From NCBI GenBank assembly GCA_965200505.1, contig OZ241343.1:1736001-1800000 (forward strand): a DNA stretch of 64,000 nucleotides, written 5' to 3'. The notes under the pieces are model-generated. The model was not told where the DNA came from. It did not search any database and saw nothing but the letters and a program-made list of their open reading frames with translations. Source of the stretch: VXNE01 sp965200505 (lineage in GTDB: Bacteria > Pseudomonadota > Gammaproteobacteria > Pseudomonadales > Azotimanducaceae). The position numbers were made by a program, and so were the translations under genes. Below are positions 53,834-62,792 of this stretch, piece by piece. Each line of letters begins with the position of its first letter. The stretch's first letter is position 1.

Positions 53834-55347
53834 TGTTTAAACTAACGCCCTCTGAGCTAGATTGCGCAAAGGCGGCGATCGAGCATCACGGCTATAGTAC
53901 GCTGTTGCCTCGGCCCCCTGAGTGGGACGATGTAATCGGACATTGGTCCGCTCTTAGAGGATATCTATGTAACTTAAATTTGGAGCGATACACACCTAGG
54001 CAACCGCTCGCCATCACGGTTGCGAAGGACAACCTGAGCGTTCGCCTTGTTCATTTTCTACATCCCGAAGACTTGCTTCTCTACACGTCCCTAGCATTAA
54101 TCGTAAAAGATGACATCGAACGCGTACGCCTACCACAAATCAGGCGGCGAGTCTACTCGTACCGGGCTAGCCGCGAGAGCGTCAAGCTATATGAAAGTGT
54201 GCGGGATACGCACCAGCAGTACATCGAGCGGCTTATGCACAAGGTTGAACGACGACGGACGAAGGCTGTTGCGGTTACAGATATCGCGGACTTCTACGCC
54301 AGTGTCTCACAGACACGACTCAGGGAGCTGTTGGAAGAGGTTGCACAAACGCCCAGAGTTGAAAAGGCAGCCGAATTGCTTATCTCCGTATTCGCGGCCG
54401 GTTTCATGGGCCGGGAAGGCCACGGCATTCCGACGGGGCCCTTGGCCTCACGTCTTCTAGCGGAGGTTCTACTCAACGAGGTCGACGAATACCTCCTATC
54501 GAAGGGCGTCGACTTTGTACGCTGGGTTGACGATTACAATCTCTTTACGAGATCGTTGGGATCGGCCAAGGCCACGGTACTTGATTTGGCTGCTTGGTTG
54601 TACCGTATGGGATTGACTCTTCAAAGCGCCAAGACCCATATACTGGACGACACCGCCTACGCCGAGAGTTTTCTTGTGGACTTGGACGACAAGCTCTCCG
54701 ATGCCGGAGCGATAATCGCCGAGCTGCTGCGGACTGACTACGACGACACTGACGATTTCGAGGAGTATATGGACGACCTGCTTGCAGTCCAGCTTCTTGA
54801 GACGCTAGTAGACGCGATTTCTGATGATGAACACGTCGACTATCGGATTGTCGGTTTTGTTGTGCGGAGGCTTCGAAACATGTCCTTGGACCGGCGTGTG
54901 GCAAATGAGTTACTTGAGGTGTTAGTGGAAAACATCGATCTACTGGTTCCAGTCATCGCTGCAGTGGCACCGCTTATCGTTAAGCTGGTGCCGAAAAGCA
55001 AGATGTCGAAACGTATAGGAAATCGGCTGCTGAGATCGATGCATCGCGCTGGGTTGGATCACCACGCGCTTTGGATCTTGACAATCTTTGCCGAAAGGGG
55101 GCGTAAGGCCTTCGTGGATCGGCTGTTCGATGTGTACCAACGAACCGAGTCGCAAGTGGTAAGGCGGTTTGCGGTTCTGGCAATCTCCGGGTCCGGAGGA
55201 AGAGTAGAGTACAAGCATCAAGAATGGGATCGCGCCTCACCGCTGCTCCAACTCGCGCTTTTGAAAGTTGGTAATCTGCGGAGTAAAGAGTTGTTGAAGC
55301 CGAGAGGTAAGTTGGAGGAACTGCTCGCCGGAGCTGTGCCGACGTAG
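53833..55347 (+). CDS. UG/Abi-like reverse transcriptase with C-terminal helical repeats
   Basis: This 504-aa protein has the RT palm motifs: motif A VAVTDIADFYASVS (D150), motif B GHGIPTGPLASRLLAEVLL (198-214), motif C FVRWVDDYNLF (D233, D234) and GLTLQSAKTHIL with K267. The usual YxDD Tyr is Trp. N-terminal RLVHFLHPEDLLLYTSL and SYRASRES recall bacterial AbiA/UG-type defence RTs. From about 285 the protein is helical-repeat-like (ANELLEVLVENIDLLVPVIA), as in the alpha-repeat tails of that group. No maturase or endonuclease domain, so it is not a group II intron RT; no msr/msd retron RNA was seen. Confidence 0.83.
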   Translation: MFKLTPSELDCAKAAIEHHGYSTLLPRPPEWDDVIGHWSALRGYLCNLNLERYTPRQPLAITVAKDNLSVRLVHFLHPEDLLLYTSLALIVKDDIERVRLPQIRRRVYSYRASRESVKLYESVRDTHQQYIERLMHKVERRRTKAVAVTDIADFYASVSQTRLRELLEEVAQTPRVEKAAELLISVFAAGFMGREGHGIPTGPLASRLLAEVLLNEVDEYLLSKGVDFVRWVDDYNLFTRSLGSAKATVLDLAAWLYRMGLTLQSAKTHILDDTAYAESFLVDLDDKLSDAGAIIAELLRTDYDDTDDFEEYMDDLLAVQLLETLVDAISDDEHVDYRIVGFVVRRLRNMSLDRRVANELLEVLVENIDLLVPVIAAVAPLIVKLVPKSKMSKRIGNRLLRSMHRAGLDHHALWILTIFAERGRKAFVDRLFDVYQRTESQVVRRFAVLAISGSGGRVEYKHQEWDRASPLLQLALLKVGNLRSKELLKPRGKLEELLAGAVPT

Positions 55348-55501
55348 AAGTGCTTTCTTCGGCTTAGCCGGAGACTTGATTGGACGTTTGGCGCGAGTCG
55401 GGCTGATCCAAGGGAGTTGACGTTGCAGGTATCCGGCGATTTAGTCCGCCTCTTGGGTCTGCCGGGAGTAAGCAGACATCCGGCGAACTTTCCCGCTGGT
55501 T

Positions 55502-56962
55502 CTAGGGCCACAGCGCTCGTGCCGCGCTGTCCGGGTCCGCCTCGATGCGCGGTTCGGCATCCAGCACCAATGCGCTTTGCGCGGCGCTCGAATAGGGCGA
55601 CCACGTTGGCAGGCCGGCGCCGTTGGGGTCGCCGGTGCGGGCGAACGCGATCACGGTGTTGGACCAGCCTTCCGCCAACCGGCGCACCGCTGGGTCGTCG
55701 CCGTCGTGGAACTTGAGGGCGGGGGAATCCGGCTCTGCGTAGGCGTTGAACGTGAAGGCGATTTCGCTGGCGTGGGTGGCGCCCAAACGCGCCTCCAAGA
55801 TGGTGCTTGGCATGTCGAAGCGGTACAGCCAGCCGCCTGGCCCGGCCGCGGTCGCGGCTTCGCAGGTGCGCATGGAGGCGCGGCGGAACATGTCCGTCCA
55901 GGCCAGCTCGTAAAGCGCCTTCGCGTCGGCGTTCGGATGGGCGGCCCGTTGGGCAGCCAAGTATTCCGTGGGGTCCGCGCCATCGCAGGTCATGGCGGCG
56001 ATGAAGTGGGTCGCGGGCGCAAACGTGTCCTCATTGGCGTCGATGGCGGTGAACAAGGTGCCTTCATTCGCGTTGTAGCCGGCCATGTAGGGCACTCCGC
56101 CGGCGCCGTGTTCGGCGATGGCTTGGTAGGTGTCTCGCGTCAGCACCGTGCCATCGACGCCGGCGCCGCCACCGATGCCGCTGTCCACTTGCGCCGCGAG
56201 CAATTCCGCGGCGGACATCTCTTGGAGACGTTGGGGCAAGCCGTCCTCGGCCACCTTGAGGTGGCCCGCCAACGCCGGGGCCACTGCCGGCGGCGGCGTG
56301 GTCATGGCCGAACCACTGTGCGCGATGGCGCGGTGATAGAGGCCGTCGGCGGACGGCGCGGCGAGGATGGCGTTTACCGAGCCACCACCTGCCGATTCGC
56401 CGAAGATCGTCACGTTGCCGGGGTCGCCGCCGTAGTCCCCGATGTTGTCCCGCACCCACTCGAGGGCCAAGATTTGATCGCGGAAGCCGTTGGAGGCCGA
56501 ACCGGCAAAGTCCGCGCCATAGGCCGAGAGGTCCAGATAGCCGAACAGCCCTAGCCGGTAGTTCACGGCAACCACCACCACGTCGCCTTGGCGAGCGAGC
56601 ACAGTGCCGTCGTAGTCGTTGGCCGAACCGATGGTGTAGCCGCCGCCGTGAATCCAGAACAACACCGGCCGCGCCCGCCCATCCGCCGCCGGTGTGTAGA
56701 TGTTCAGCACGAGGCAGTCTTCGCTCATGGCGTCTGCGGCGCGGTTGCGCCCGGTCTGCAAGAGATCGGGCAGCTCCGTCTGCATGGCGCGGTTGCCGAG
56801 GCGCGTCGCGTCCAGTGTGCTCGTCCAAGGCCCGTGCGGCATCGGTACACGAAAGCGCAGCCCTGCCACCGGGGGCTTCGCAAAGGGAATGCCAAGAAAT
56901 TGCTCGGTGCCGCGCTCCGATCGACCGGTCACTTTGCCCAAGCGGGTGGTTATCGTCGTCAT
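55502..56962 (-). CDS. Type-B carboxylesterase
   Basis: This 486-aa alpha/beta hydrolase has the oxyanion HGGG (105-108), SEDCLVLNIYTP and the nucleophile Ser190 in GESAGG. The catalytic Glu is probable in GYNANEGTLF and the His in GATHASEIAF. No signal peptide is seen, so a cytoplasmic esterase is inferred. It is the first high-GC gene after the island and marks its right edge. The 154-base gap between the RT stop and this gene has a short GCCGG/CCGGC hairpin (55461-55484) and no gene. Confidence 0.88.
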   Translation of the reverse strand: MTTITTRLGKVTGRSERGTEQFLGIPFAKPPVAGLRFRVPMPHGPWTSTLDATRLGNRAMQTELPDLLQTGRNRAADAMSEDCLVLNIYTPAADGRARPVLFWIHGGGYTIGSANDYDGTVLARQGDVVVVAVNYRLGLFGYLDLSAYGADFAGSASNGFRDQILALEWVRDNIGDYGGDPGNVTIFGESAGGGSVNAILAAPSADGLYHRAIAHSGSAMTTPPPAVAPALAGHLKVAEDGLPQRLQEMSAAELLAAQVDSGIGGGAGVDGTVLTRDTYQAIAEHGAGGVPYMAGYNANEGTLFTAIDANEDTFAPATHFIAAMTCDGADPTEYLAAQRAAHPNADAKALYELAWTDMFRRASMRTCEAATAAGPGGWLYRFDMPSTILEARLGATHASEIAFTFNAYAEPDSPALKFHDGDDPAVRRLAEGWSNTVIAFARTGDPNGAGLPTWSPYSSAAQSALVLDAEPRIEADPDSAARALWP

Positions 56963-56998
56963 GGCAACGCTCCTAGCCTGTGTGCAGCAGCCCTTCCT

Positions 56999-58732
56999 TC
57001 ACTCGCCGGCGGTGCCGCCATCCCCAGCCTGCGTCGTGGCCAAGTCGGCTCCAGCCTCGTCCTCATCCAAGTACCGAAACGAGATGGCGCCAAACAGCAT
57101 TTCATCCCAAGACTGCCTGCCCCACGGCACTTCGCGGTTGGGATCCGGGTTGGCGGGATTCTGCGCCGAGTTGTCCCAAGTGGTGGTGTGGACGACCTTG
57201 GTGCCGGCCGGCAGCCGCTTGGGCTCCGTGAGGCGGTAGGACGTCTGCCAGTTGAAGTCGTACGCGGGAACGGACAATAACGTTTCGCTGCTGCCGTCCG
57301 GATAATGGGCGACGAAGTTGGACGCCTTGCCCCGATAGTGGGCGTGCGGAAGCATGTTGTAAACGAGCACCGGCCGATCCCAAGTGTAGGACTGCGAATC
57401 GCTGTGTGCCTTCGCATGGGGTGGAATCTTGATCTTGGTGTTCACCAACGCCGTGCTCCGTAGCTGGTGCTCCGGCGGTTCGTCATGGAGGTAGAGGCCG
57501 AGGCGCGAGCGATCCGTGGTCGCCTTGCCATACGGCGTGTAGTGCATCTGGAAGACGATGTTCGCACCCGCCGGCAGCAATGTGCCGGTGCCCGCCGGAT
57601 ACTCGCTCACCACGGAGCCGGGCACGTAACCGCCGAGGCCGCCGCTCCTGCCGCGTCCGAAGCCTTGGGTGTTCGCCTCGCCCGGTGCCGGAACGGTGAA
57701 GCGGGTGATCACGTGGTGCAGCGCTTGACGATCGCCGGGCTGGATTTCCGTCGCCCGCACCCAAACGTCGTGTTCCAGTGGGTTCTTGGCACGGAGGTAT
57801 TGGTAGTCCACCACGCCGGAGGCCGGCACGTCGTAGGCCGGAATGTCGATCACGAGGTCTGGCTCGCCCAAGCCCCATTCCGGCCACACCCGGTCTTGCT
57901 CCGCCAGTGGGTCAGGGCCGGCGCCACGGGGTGAACCCGCTTCGATCCATCGCACCAGCGTTTGCACTTCCGAAGCGCTCAAGGAGCGGTCATTGGCGAA
58001 ACTGCCGTGGGCGGGATCAGCGTGCCACGGCGGCATCCGCTTGGTGCGGATCACTTCGCGGATCATCGGCGAGAAGCCATGCACCATGTTGTAGTCCGTC
58101 ATGGCCCACGGGCCGATGCCGCCGGCGCGATGGCAAGTCACACAGTTGTTGAGCAGGATTGGGGCGATGTCCTCGGCGTAGGAAATCTGCCTGCTCGGCG
58201 GCGGCGCGTCGAGGGCACAGCCGCCGCCACCGGACTTGGACGCCGGCGGTGCTTCACCAGCGAGCACCGCGTCAATGGCAGCGCCTAGTTGGGCAGGGGC
58301 ACCGCGCCAGGCCAACGTCCAGCCATCCGTTCGCACCAGCAACGCTTCCCCGGCCCGTTCGAGGCCCAAGGAAGCGCCGATGATCTGGGCGTCGTCCAAT
58401 AGCACTGGCGCTTCGATGCCGAGGGCGGCGGCTTCCTGCGCCACTTCTGCACGCACGTCCGCGGCCGAATCGATCAACAGGAACTCGACGCCCTGTTCGC
58501 CGTATGTCCGCCGCGCCACGTCGAACGCCTGCGCCGCTTCCTGTTGTGCGGCGCAGCCGTTGCGGTGCGACAAGAGCGCCACCGCCTTCATGTCCGATAG
58601 GTAGTGAAGCTCGTGGGCGGTGCCGTGCTGGTCGAGAAGCTCGAAGTTGTCCACCACCGCGCCCGGCTGCAGGGCCGCGGCCGACAGTGACGCCAAGGCT
58701 GTCAGGGCAGTCAGGATGAAGCGCAGACGCAT
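56999..58732 (-). CDS. Exported three-domain protein: redoxin-like, cytochrome c, copper type II monooxygenase
   Basis: This 577-aa protein has a signal peptide (RFILTALTALASLSAAA). Residues 25-155 are a peroxiredoxin-like fold (VDNFELLDQHG, SHRNGC with Cys60). A class I haem site CVTCH (197-201) follows with the Met ligand likely in ANDRSLSASEVQTLVRW-style c-type architecture. Residues 290-540 resemble copper type II ascorbate-dependent monooxygenases: ALHHVITRF (H339-H340), QMHYTPYG and MLPHAHYRG (H463, H465). It should act in the periplasm, with haem feeding electrons to copper. ATG 58732 is the first start before the signal peptide; a 34-residue extension is possible. Confidence 0.78.
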   Translation of the reverse strand: MRLRFILTALTALASLSAAALQPGAVVDNFELLDQHGTAHELHYLSDMKAVALLSHRNGCAAQQEAAQAFDVARRTYGEQGVEFLLIDSAADVRAEVAQEAAALGIEAPVLLDDAQIIGASLGLERAGEALLVRTDGWTLAWRGAPAQLGAAIDAVLAGEAPPASKSGGGGCALDAPPPSRQISYAEDIAPILLNNCVTCHRAGGIGPWAMTDYNMVHGFSPMIREVIRTKRMPPWHADPAHGSFANDRSLSASEVQTLVRWIEAGSPRGAGPDPLAEQDRVWPEWGLGEPDLVIDIPAYDVPASGVVDYQYLRAKNPLEHDVWVRATEIQPGDRQALHHVITRFTVPAPGEANTQGFGRGRSGGLGGYVPGSVVSEYPAGTGTLLPAGANIVFQMHYTPYGKATTDRSRLGLYLHDEPPEHQLRSTALVNTKIKIPPHAKAHSDSQSYTWDRPVLVYNMLPHAHYRGKASNFVAHYPDGSSETLLSVPAYDFNWQTSYRLTEPKRLPAGTKVVHTTTWDNSAQNPANPDPNREVPWGRQSWDEMLFGAISFRYLDEDEAGADLATTQAGDGGTAGE

Positions 58733-58815
58733 CGTTGAGTTTCCTCGCCAGTGAAGTTCGAGAGCGGGGTTATACACCAAACGCCCCTGCGCCGGCTTTG
58801 GGGTTTGATGGCAGA

Positions 58816-60135
58816 ATGAAGCCCGTTCGGCCACCAGAGGCGCCCATGGCAGACCTGCTGGCCCTTGCCAACGCCGTCATCGACGAAGGCAAGGGCATTC
58901 AAGACATCGGCCCCATCAACCGCATCAACCATGAGCTGTCGGCCATCGCCGATGGCATCGCGGTGGTGGAGGCGTTCTCCCACTGCGTGTTGTTCGAGAC
59001 GGACGACGGCCTGCTCGCCTTCGACACCAGCAGCATGAACGGCGGCGCCCGGGTCGTGGACGCCATCCGCAAGTGGCGGTCGGGGCGCTTCCACACCATC
59101 GTCTATACCCACGGGCACATGGATCACGCCGGCGGCGCCGGTGCCTTCGTCGCGGACGCGAGCGCCAACGGCCATCCGCGGCCGCGCATCGTCGGGCACG
59201 AGAACGTGGCGCACCGCTTCGAGCGCTATCGGCTCACGGATGGCTACAACCGCGTCATCAACGAGCGGCAGTTCGGCCAGTTCGCCCGCCACGGCTACAC
59301 CATGTCCACCGGCGGCCCGTTCCTGCCAGACACCACGCCAGACCCAGACACCACGTATCGGGAGACGCTGGACATCGATGTGGGCGGCTTGGCGGCGCGG
59401 CTGACGCACGGCCGCGGCGAAACGGACGACCACACTTGGGCTTGGATTCCGCAGCACAAAGCGATTTGCGCCGGGGACTTCTTCATCTGGAACTTCCCCA
59501 ACGCCGGCAATCCTCAGAAGGCGCAGCGTTATCCCCGCGAATGGGCGCAGGCGCTGCGGACGATGGCGGCACAGGGGGCGGAGCTGTTCCTGCCCGCGCA
59601 CGGCCTGCCCATCGCCGGGGCGGGGCGCATCCGCCGGGTGCTCTCGGAAGTGGCCGAGACGCTTGAGGGCATCGTGTCGCAAACCCTCGCCATGATGAAC
59701 GACGGCGCCAAGCTGAACGACATCGTGCATGCCGTGAAGGTGGATCAGGCCGTGCTCGACAAGCCGTATCTGAAACCCATGTACGACGAGCCGGAGTTCG
59801 TGGTGCGCAACCTGTGGCGGCAATTCGGCGGCTGGTACGACGGCAATCCCGCGCATCTGAAGCCGGCATCGGACGTGGTGCTGGGCCATGAAGTGGCGCA
59901 CTTGGCCGGTGGCGCCGAGGCGCTGGCGGCACGGGCGCAGGCATTGGCGGACGAGGACATGCGCCTCGCCTGCCACCTCATCGAGTTCGCGGCGCTGGCC
60001 GACCCCGACAACGCCGCCGTCCAAGCCATCCGCGCCGAGATTTACCAGCGCCGCCGCAACCAAGAGACGTCCTTGATGGCCAAGGGGATCTTTGGCGACG
60101 CGGCAAATGCGTCGAAGCGGCAGTTGGAGGGCTAG
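58816..60135 (+). CDS. Metallo-beta-lactamase-fold hydrolase, alkyl-sulfatase-like
   Basis: This 439-aa enzyme has the zinc motif THGHMDH (98-104), VGHENV and CAGDFFIWNFPNAGNPQ, and the C-terminal part resembles the dimerisation/SCP2-like region of SdsA1-type alkyl sulfatases (EVAHLAGGAEALAARAQALA). Members hydrolyse primary or secondary alkyl sulfates or related compounds. No signal peptide is present, unlike SdsA1, so the substrate is probably taken up first. ATG 58816 is used; ATG 58846 is an equal alternative. It diverges from the copper monooxygenase gene across 83 bases. Confidence 0.8.
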   Translation: MKPVRPPEAPMADLLALANAVIDEGKGIQDIGPINRINHELSAIADGIAVVEAFSHCVLFETDDGLLAFDTSSMNGGARVVDAIRKWRSGRFHTIVYTHGHMDHAGGAGAFVADASANGHPRPRIVGHENVAHRFERYRLTDGYNRVINERQFGQFARHGYTMSTGGPFLPDTTPDPDTTYRETLDIDVGGLAARLTHGRGETDDHTWAWIPQHKAICAGDFFIWNFPNAGNPQKAQRYPREWAQALRTMAAQGAELFLPAHGLPIAGAGRIRRVLSEVAETLEGIVSQTLAMMNDGAKLNDIVHAVKVDQAVLDKPYLKPMYDEPEFVVRNLWRQFGGWYDGNPAHLKPASDVVLGHEVAHLAGGAEALAARAQALADEDMRLACHLIEFAALADPDNAAVQAIRAEIYQRRRNQETSLMAKGIFGDAANASKRQLEG

Positions 60136-60221
60136 GCGGCGAAACTGCGGGGCTCGGCCGCCCTCGCCGGCATGGGCACGGTGTTAAGATGCCGCTTCGA
60201 GCTCCAAAGAGGACACAGCCA

Positions 60222-60821
60222 ATGCCCTCAGCCATCCCCGCAACCGCCAAGGCGCGCGGCAAGATCGCCCCCGCGAAGTTCGCGCACATCGTCTATCGCA
60301 CACCGCGCTACGCCGAGATGATCGATTGGCACTGCAAGGTGTTGGAGGCCCAGGTGATGTCCGCGTCGCCGATGCTGACGTTTCTCACCTTCGACGACGA
60401 GCATCACCGCGTCGCCATCGTCAACATGCCCGGCTTGGAGGATCGGCCAGCCGGCGCCGCCGGGGTGGACCACTGCGCCTATTCCTACGGCTCCTTGGAC
60501 GATCTCTTCGCCACCTACGAACGCTTGGCGGGGGAAGGCATCAAGCCCTATTGGTGCATCAACCACGGCATCACGCTCTCCATGTACTACCGTGATCCGG
60601 ACAACAACCAAGTGGAGTTTCAGGTGGACGCCTTCGACTCCGTGGAAGCCATCAACGATTGGTTCGCGCAGGGGCATTTCGACGCCAACCAAATCGGCGT
60701 GAAGTTCGACCCGGAGGCGCTCATCGAACGCCACCGCAACGGCGAAGACCGCGCCACCTTGCTCACCAATCCGACCATCAAGCCGGAGGAAGTGCTGGCG
60801 CAGTTGCCGAACCCGGGGTGA
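60222..60821 (+). CDS. VOC-family dioxygenase-like protein
   Basis: This 199-aa protein has two VOC half-modules: FAHIVYRTPRYAEMIDWHCK and DHCAYSYGSLDDLFATYERL (fragments). Likely ligands are His in FAHIV, His in VDHCAYS and Glu in NNQVEFQV. The second half SMYYRDPDNNQVEFQVDAFD is close to catechol-type extradiol or related VOC proteins. ATG 60222 is preceded by AAAGAGGA. The gene is convergent with the SDR gene 18 bases away. It is larger than the other VOC protein in this window and not closely related. Confidence 0.8.
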   Translation: MPSAIPATAKARGKIAPAKFAHIVYRTPRYAEMIDWHCKVLEAQVMSASPMLTFLTFDDEHHRVAIVNMPGLEDRPAGAAGVDHCAYSYGSLDDLFATYERLAGEGIKPYWCINHGITLSMYYRDPDNNQVEFQVDAFDSVEAINDWFAQGHFDANQIGVKFDPEALIERHRNGEDRATLLTNPTIKPEEVLAQLPNPG

Positions 60822-60839
60822 CCGGGGCGGCCAGCCCGC

Positions 60840-61613
60840 TCAGAAGATGCTGAACCCGCCGTCGATCTTGATGACGTCGCCGGTGTGCCAGCGGGAGGCG
60901 TCGCTCATCAGGTAAACCGCGATGGCGCCGAAGTCGTCTGGCGTGCCCCAGCGCCGCATGGGGATGCGCGGCATCACCGCGTTCACGAACTTCTCCCAGC
61001 CGAACAACCCGGCCGTCATGGCGGTATCGACCCAACCGGGAATGATGGCGTTCGCCGTGATCTTATAACGCGCCATCTCAGTGGCCAGCCCCAGCATCAT
61101 CGCAATGACGCCGCCCTTGGTCGCGGCGTACGCCTGGCCACGCGCCGAACCTTGGATGGCCGTGCCGGAGGACGTGAGCACCAAGCTGCCGCCTTCGCCC
61201 TGCTTCACCATCTGCCGGGTGGCGGCCCGCAGCGTGTAGAAGACGCCGTGCAGGTTCACGTCGATGACGCGAAACCAATCCTCATTGGTGTGCTCGAAGA
61301 AGGGCTTTTGGTTCTGCGTGCCGATGCCGGCGTTGGGAAAGCAGGCATCGACGCGGCCATAGCGTTCAATGACGCCGGCTATCGCCGCTTCCACGGCCTC
61401 CTCGTTCGCCACGTCGCACACCGTGGCCGAGGCGGACGGGTTGATGGCCTGCAGTTCGCGCTCGGCGGCGGTGTTCTTCTCGGCGTTGGTGCCCCAGATG
61501 CTCACATCGGCGCCGGCCGCCGCGATGCCCTTCGCGTAGCCCAAGCCGATGCCGCCATTGCCGCCGGTGATGACGGCCACCTTGCCGGCGAGGTTGAAGG
61601 GTTCGTAGGGCAT
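60840..61613 (-). CDS. Short-chain dehydrogenase/reductase
   Basis: This 257-aa SDR has TGGNGGIG at residues 16-23, NAGIG at 94-98, Ser149 in LTSSGTA, and the catalytic Y162-x3-K166 (AYAATKGG). The closing GDVIKIDGGFSIF is typical of 3-oxoacyl/alcohol dehydrogenases. It is cytoplasmic and uses NAD(P). ATG 61613 is chosen because the cofactor motif then begins near residue 16; an upstream extension of 29 residues is not family-like. Substrate unknown; neighbours are oxidative catabolic genes. Confidence 0.9.
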   Translation of the reverse strand: MPYEPFNLAGKVAVITGGNGGIGLGYAKGIAAAGADVSIWGTNAEKNTAAERELQAINPSASATVCDVANEEAVEAAIAGVIERYGRVDACFPNAGIGTQNQKPFFEHTNEDWFRVIDVNLHGVFYTLRAATRQMVKQGEGGSLVLTSSGTAIQGSARGQAYAATKGGVIAMMLGLATEMARYKITANAIIPGWVDTAMTAGLFGWEKFVNAVMPRIPMRRWGTPDDFGAIAVYLMSDASRWHTGDVIKIDGGFSIF

Positions 61614-61770
61614 GGGCGTCTCCTGTAGGTCTGCTGTCGCGTTAGGCGTTGGGGCAAGGTTACTCCCTGGCAGCCCGCATGAGGCCGTCCGCCGTCGCAC
61701 GGGGCTTCCCTTCCTTTAAGGTTTGCGCCACCATCAGGGCTTTCGCACCAAGCGAAGCTGGGAGGATGCC

Positions 61771-62715
61771 ATGGAAACCGCGGCCACGCGATTGAGCGAC
61801 GAAATCAAGGAGTTCGGGCTCGAACGCCATGTGCTGGAGCTGGAGAGCGACGGCCTCACCATCGTGCCGCCCGAAGTGAGCGGCGTCACGCCGGAACTGC
61901 TGGACAGTTGCACGGAGGCGCTGCTCGCGCGCTTCACCGAAATGACGGGCGGGTGCGCCATCACCCTTGAAGACGGCCCGTTGGGCGAGCTCACCTGGCC
62001 GCAAGGCTACGGCGGTGCGCTCAACGCCGGCAAGGATGCGCCGCCGCCCACGCAGATGCTCATCCAGCAGACGTTGCGGCTGCACCGCAGCCTGCGCGAC
62101 TTGGCCGTGAACCCGGTGGTGGATGCCCTCATCGACCATCTCATGGGGCGTGGGGCGGTGCGCAGTGGCAGCGCGGGTGGCGACCCGAACGCCAAGGCGC
62201 GACGCTTGAGCAGCTCAAACTCGTTCGTGAAGTGGCAAGGGGACTTCGGCTACGGCCCGACGCTGGGGCTGCACTGCGACCAAGGCGCCAATCCGTTGCC
62301 GTGGGGCCGCGTGGCGCTCACCGCCAACGCCACTTGGTGCCTCACCGATTACACCAAGGACGATGGCGCATTGGCGTATGTGCCCGGTTCACACCGCTCC
62401 GGCGGCCATCCCGTGCAGCCACAGGCCGCCAAGGACGCGGTGGCCGCCGAGGCGCCACGCGGTTCCTGCATCATCTTCCCCGGCAGCACTTGGCACGGCG
62501 CCTTTCCGAAGCGAACGCCGGGCTTGCGGCTGAACGCCGTCACCTACTATCGCCACGCCGCGGTGCTGCCGCAGGAGAACGTGCCGGTGACGATGCGCGA
62601 CGAGCCGTGGCAGGATTGCGCGCATCCGGAGGTGATGCGGGAGTTGTTGGGCTTGGATGACTTCTTTCCCTACATGGAGCAGAACATCCCGGTGCCTCAG
62701 CTCGCCGCCGGATAA
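61771..62715 (+). CDS. Phytanoyl-CoA dioxygenase (PhyH) family protein, fourth member
   Basis: This 314-aa Fe(II)/2-oxoglutarate oxygenase has the iron motif LGLHCDQGANPL (HxD), STWHGAFPKRTPGLRLNAV with the distal His and Arg. The N-terminal KEFGLERHVLELESDGLTIV is the shared PhyH opening of this window. DDGALAYVPGSHRSGGHP corresponds to the turn before the second His. It is more distant from the tandem pair than they are from each other. ATG 61771 follows GGGAGG. It is 77 bases from the next LLM gene in the same direction and may share its transcript. Confidence 0.84.
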   Translation: METAATRLSDEIKEFGLERHVLELESDGLTIVPPEVSGVTPELLDSCTEALLARFTEMTGGCAITLEDGPLGELTWPQGYGGALNAGKDAPPPTQMLIQQTLRLHRSLRDLAVNPVVDALIDHLMGRGAVRSGSAGGDPNAKARRLSSSNSFVKWQGDFGYGPTLGLHCDQGANPLPWGRVALTANATWCLTDYTKDDGALAYVPGSHRSGGHPVQPQAAKDAVAAEAPRGSCIIFPGSTWHGAFPKRTPGLRLNAVTYYRHAAVLPQENVPVTMRDEPWQDCAHPEVMRELLGLDDFFPYMEQNIPVPQLAAG

Positions 62716-62792
62716 GCCGCCACGAGTGCTTCGGGAATATGCCTTGAGTCGCCTCCAAGAGCGACGAAGGGCTGACTGACAGGAGGGGAGAC

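Noticed and set aside
55348..55501. Possible retron-type RNA or tRNA behind the RT gene
   Set aside because: Only a 5-bp GCCGG/CCGGC hairpin and a repeated ATCCGGCGA are seen. There is no msr/msd arrangement, no cloverleaf, and the RT type is not retron-like.
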